Assembly (NCBI GenBank): GCA_050330055.1
Contig: JBHJOF010000389.1
Span: 1-26,538 of the forward strand
Direction: 5' to 3'
DNA: 26,538 nucleotides
DNA from: JBHJOF01 sp050330055
GTDB taxonomy: Bacteria; Pseudomonadota; Alphaproteobacteria; Kiloniellales; JAKSDN01
Part shown: positions 24,513 through 26,538 of the stretch, one piece after another
Numbering within the stretch: position 1 is the stretch's first letter
How the letters are laid out: every line of letters starts with the position of its first letter
Made by a program: the position numbers and the translations under genes
The notes under the pieces: generated by a model
Told to the model about the DNA's origin: nothing
What the model saw: the letters and a program-made list of their open reading frames with translations, nothing else
Databases searched by the model: none

Positions 24513-24570
24513 CCCGTCAGCGACGGGCGGCGAGAGCCTCTCTCTCGCCTGGGAACCCGTCGCCGACGGG
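24513..24570. repeat. Twin hairpins upstream of the DUF2958 gene
   Basis: CCCGTC-AGC-GACGGG (24513-24527) and CCCGTC-GCC-GACGGG (24556-24570) are the same 6-base-arm hairpin repeated 43 bases apart. A further hairpin, GGCGAGAG/CTCTCGCC (24529-24549), lies between them. On the minus strand they would be in the 5' leader of the DUF2958 transcript, starting 10 bases before the ATG. They could be paired protein-binding sites or an RNA leader structure. Confidence 0.5.
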
Positions 24571-24628
24571 GCGCCACCCTCTTCCACTCGGGCGAAGGCG
24601 TGACGGGCTCGGAAGCGCGGCGCGCGCC

Positions 24629-24976
24629 TTGATGGCGATGCAATGCCATGTGCCCGCACGATACCGCCGCTATGCGCGGGACTACGTTGCGCTCGAAGAC
24701 GAGGCCAGGGCAGCTGCTAAGGGCATTTGGGCGAGCCGCTTTGTCATGCCGTGGGACTGGCGGCGGGGCGCGCGCGTCGTTCAGGCCGCCGACGCGCGGC
24801 CGCAGCCCGAGGGCTGCGCTATCAAGGGCAACATAAATGGCAAGGACGAGCGCATCTATCATGTGCCCGGCGGGCGCTGGTACGGCTGCACCATCATCGA
24901 CACCGCCAAGGGCGAACGCTGGTTCTTTACGGAAGAAGAAGCAACAAGCGCCGGATGGCGCCGTGCGCGGCAGTAG
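24629..24976 (+). pseudogene. C-terminal part of a thermonuclease-like (SNase-family) protein
   Basis: The frame ending at 24976 carries YRRYARDYVALEDEARAAAK and GIWASRF, like the end of a staphylococcal-nuclease domain, then a tail GCAIKGNINGKDERIYHVPG and RWFFTEEEATSAGWRRARQ of the kind found after SNase domains in alphaproteobacterial exported nucleases. The first part of the nuclease domain, with its catalytic residues, is absent, as is a signal peptide. The TTG at 24629 has no clear ribosome site. I read it as a truncated remnant, though a short secreted-type tail domain alone cannot be excluded. Confidence 0.58.
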
Positions 24977-25211
24977 CCCCTTCGGTTTCGCGCGGCTCGC
25001 TACGATCCTGCCAGGCAAGCCGCGGGCGACATGAGCCGCACTGTTCCGCGCAGGGAGAACGTGGCCTTGAGTCGCGGCTGCCGAGCATTTGGGGTCGCTT
25101 GCTCGCGGTCGGGACGATCACGCTCCGTAGCGGATTTGGCTCCGGCCTGGGTGGAGACGGACGTTCGTGTCGCGAGAGGGGGCTGTGGTCGGCCGGGTGG
25201 GACCGATTGGA

Positions 25212-25564
25212 CTAGACGTGGATCAGACCGTAGCGGATGGCTTTGACAACGGCGAGCACGCGGCTGCTCGTCCCCAGCTTGCGCATGGCCTTCTTGAGGT
25301 GAAAGTTCACGGTGAACTCGCTGATCCCCAGGATCATGCCAATGTCCCAGGAGGACTTGCCATGGAGTGTTCGACCCAGTCGCCCGGGTAGTTCAGCACA
25401 ACCGCCGGCGCCCGCCCCTCCGCCTGCGGCGGCAGGGTCCCGCTCAAGACGCCGTAGGCCAGACGATCATAGCCCAGGGCGCCGGCCACGCCTACCAGCA
25501 GCGCAAAGAGCTCCGCCGCCGAGCCCGCCCTGTTTGATTGCTCAATGAACTCCGAGACCCGCAT
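25212..25564 (-). pseudogene. LuxR-type quorum-sensing regulator with internal deletion
   Basis: From the ATG at 25564 the first part reads MRVSEFIEQSN...LFALLVGVAGALGYDRLAYG and PAVVLNYPGDWVEH, the front of an autoinducer-binding domain. After 25361 a different frame encodes a complete C-terminal helix-turn-helix: GKSSWDIGMILGISEFTVNF, HLKKAMRKLGTSSRVLAVVK, AIRYGLIHV, ending at the TAG at 25212-25214. About 100 residues between the two parts, including the rest of the ligand pocket, are missing and the frame is shifted. It cannot encode a working regulator, although its HTH is well preserved. A lux-box-like palindrome lies about 80 bases upstream. Confidence 0.78.
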
Positions 25565-25621
25565 TCTCAAAGATCCCAGGTACCGCCGTCAGCGTCTGTC
25601 ATCATTTCTAGGCAACAGATC

Positions 25622-25637
25622 ACCATCTTTTGATGGT
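25622..25637. repeat. Short perfect hairpin upstream of the luxR remnant
   Basis: ACCATC and GATGGT form a 6-base stem around TTTT, in an AT-rich stretch upstream of the luxR remnant. It lies just before the lux-box-like palindrome and may be an additional protein site. Confidence 0.35.
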
Positions 25638-25640
25638 ACA

Positions 25641-25682
25641 ACCTTAGATTGGTAAGGTCAAAATACACTTGGTAAGGTTCAA
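25641..25682. promoter_or_regulatory. lux-box-like palindrome and TTGGTAAGGT direct repeat
   Basis: ACCTTA (25641-25646) and TAAGGT (25653-25658) form an 18-base inverted repeat, the same size and AC(C)T...AGGT ends as LuxR-type lux boxes. TTGGTAAGGTCAA (25649-25661) is then repeated as TTGGTAAGGTTCAA (25669-25682), 20 bases on. The site lies in an AT-rich island about 80 bases upstream of the luxR remnant start. Confidence 0.5.
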
Positions 25683-25885
25683 GCAAAGCTTTTGTAAAAA
25701 CTTTTTATCTTCCGCCGCCTTACCAGACCCGCGCCTTGCGTCTTATGATAGTAGAGTTGAAGTTTTGTCACCTGCTTCTTCGAGTTGGTCGACGCGACAA
25801 ACCTGCCTCGTCAGGAAGGGGGAAGGGCGCTGCTGCGCAGTGGAGCTCGGCTGCGCTGTGGGGCCCGTACCGAACTCCTGCAGCG

Positions 25886-26014
25886 CTATGCCACCGTGCT
25901 CGGCAATGGAAGGCGCTCATGCTTCAGATCGAAGGGGATCGTGATCAGTCCGTCCATCGCATCGGAGTGCTCAATGCAGATGTCGCGCTGCACGACCCGC
26001 CCGTCCGCTTGGTG
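25886..26014 (-). pseudogene. Unrecognised protein tail, protein-like composition
   Basis: Between TAG codons at 26015-26017 and 25886-25888, the minus strand reads HQADGRVVQRDICIEHSDAM followed by DGLITIPFDLKHERLPLPST and VA. The residue mix and codon choice look like real protein, unlike the surrounding frames. The same frame upstream of the TAG reads AAGTPVISMRAT, so the TAG could be a nonsense mutation of a Trp codon. The PVI-R-T--ADGRVV pattern is faintly like a UTRA ligand domain of GntR/HutC regulators; I do not consider this established. Confidence 0.3.
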
Positions 26015-26324
26015 CTATGTTGCCCTCATCGAGATGACGGGGGTGCCGGCCGCAGCGGCAGAGAATCTTCGCTCTCTGCCAGCGGTATGGGACGCAGAGG
26101 CTATCGCCCCGCTCGGAGAACTCAGTCTGTGCTACGGCAAGCGCGTTCCTGGGCGGAGCAGGGCGGAGTGGCATGCAGGTCGCCTTTTGGTTGTCGGACC
26201 GGTACCCAAGGGAGAATTGGCAGGAGCAACCCTCGGGCAATGAGAGCGTCCCCACACCCGCCACACCGTCGGGGTGCCCGCGCCGGCGTTTCTGGCCTAT
26301 GATCGTGCGGGCCGGGGTCTTGCG

Positions 26325-26347
26325 CCGGCGCCCCTCGGGGGCGCCGG
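26325..26347. repeat. Strong GC hairpin upstream of the last gene
   Basis: CCGGCGCCCC (26325-26334) and GGGGCGCCGG (26338-26347) pair perfectly over a 3-base loop, about 80 bases before the start at 26429. No T-tract follows on the plus strand. It may end an upstream transcript or structure the leader of the next gene. Confidence 0.4.
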
Positions 26348-26428
26348 GCGGGAGTCTTACCGCGTTCCCGCGCCCCCCGGCAACAGGCCCGGCTGGGGGT
26401 GTCGCGCACTGCACAAGAGGAGGTCGCC

Positions 26429-26538
26429 ATGAGCAAGAGTCTTGGGTCGTTCCGTTCCGCGCCGGCGCTTCGCCGCTCTGCCGCGCGCCTCGCCGCCGCG
26501 CTCGCCGCGACGGCCGGGACCGCGCTCGCCCTGCCCGC
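26429..26538 (+). CDS. N-terminus of an exported protein (cut by window edge)
   Basis: The ATG at 26429 has a strong GAGGAGG ribosome site about five bases upstream. The 36 visible codons begin MSKSLGSFRSAPALRRSAAR and continue into the hydrophobic run LAAALAATAGTALALPA, a typical Sec signal peptide with a basic front and an Ala/Leu core. The mature protein lies outside the window, so its identity cannot be given. Confidence 0.66.
   Translation, partial: MSKSLGSFRSAPALRRSAARLAAALAATAGTALALP

Larger units (their letters stand above)
25722..26428. other. About 0.7 kb without a confidently recognised gene
   Basis: No frame here has a convincing ribosome site and recognisable protein. Open frames on the plus strand (for example 25785-26243) have Arg/Ser/Cys-rich translations typical of non-coding high-GC DNA. 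No luxI-type synthase could be read here although the luxR remnant is adjacent. The one protein-like stretch is on the minus strand at 25886-26014, listed separately. Confidence 0.45.

Noticed and set aside
23688..25564. An intact toxin-antitoxin or defence system
   Set aside because: The AbiEii piece lacks both ends, no antitoxin is visible, and its neighbours are also broken.
25785..26243. 152-codon plus-strand frame near the luxR remnant, considered as a luxI-type synthase
   Set aside because: No conserved Arg, Phe, Trp or Asp/Glu pattern of AHL synthases; Cys/Arg/Ser-rich and without a ribosome site.

Overview
The window is high-GC DNA that reads like an alphaproteobacterial chromosome. 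The main pointers are the 5' end of a C4-pathway 5-aminolevulinate synthase (hemA), an alanine dehydrogenase divergent from an Lrp/AsnC regulator, a non-phosphorylating pentonate-type pathway, and many ABC uptake operons with GntR regulators. I cannot name a genus. No rRNA, tRNA or CRISPR array was seen.

Layout. (1) 1-2365: partial hemA on the minus strand, divergent from a SCO-family copper chaperone; then a remnant of a class IV (branched-chain) aminotransferase and an intact CobW/COG0523 GTPase. (2) 2353-9853: a minus-strand operon of two tandem paralogous amidohydrolases followed by a PotABCD-type ABC importer (permease, ATPase, Tat-exported binding protein, permease), divergent from a GntR/FCD regulator. 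It looks like one uptake-and-hydrolysis module of unknown substrate. (3) 10278-11546: a scrapyard of abutting fragments: the 3' part of an IS5-family transposase, a frameshifted class III aminotransferase, and the tail of a GntR/FCD regulator. (4) 11645-13383: ald and a divergent Lrp-type gene with a paired operator-like site between them. (5) 13462-14188: a decayed UbiT-like SCP2 protein and an unrecognised 90-residue membrane ORF. (6) 14320-23612: a sugar-acid locus with a FAH-family dehydratase, an IlvD/Edd dehydratase that has lost its N-terminal half, a FadR-type regulator with repeated operators, a complete RbsABC/XylFGH-type ABC transporter, an SMP-30 lactonase, and a decayed UxaA-type dehydratase. 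(7) 23688-25564: remnants of mobile or accessory DNA (IstB tail, AbiEii piece, a truncated small DUF-type gene, frameshifted DUF2958 gene, nuclease tail, internally deleted luxR). (8) 25565-26538: a lux-box-like palindrome, about 0.7 kb with no gene I can name, and the start of an exported protein.

How it works together. In region 6 the transporter would import a pentose, deoxy-sugar or sugar lactone; the lactonase opens the lactone; an IlvD/Edd enzyme would dehydrate the aldonate; and the FAH enzyme would dehydrate the 2-keto-3-deoxy acid. Here the IlvD step is broken and the final semialdehyde dehydrogenase is absent, so the pathway as it stands needs help from elsewhere or is decaying. In region 2 an amine, peptide or amide-like compound would be imported and hydrolysed under GntR control.

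The clearest oddity is that five reading-frame breaks, in four decayed genes, can each be repaired by adding one base, mostly in short homopolymers. This is either real decay or systematic base-calling loss.
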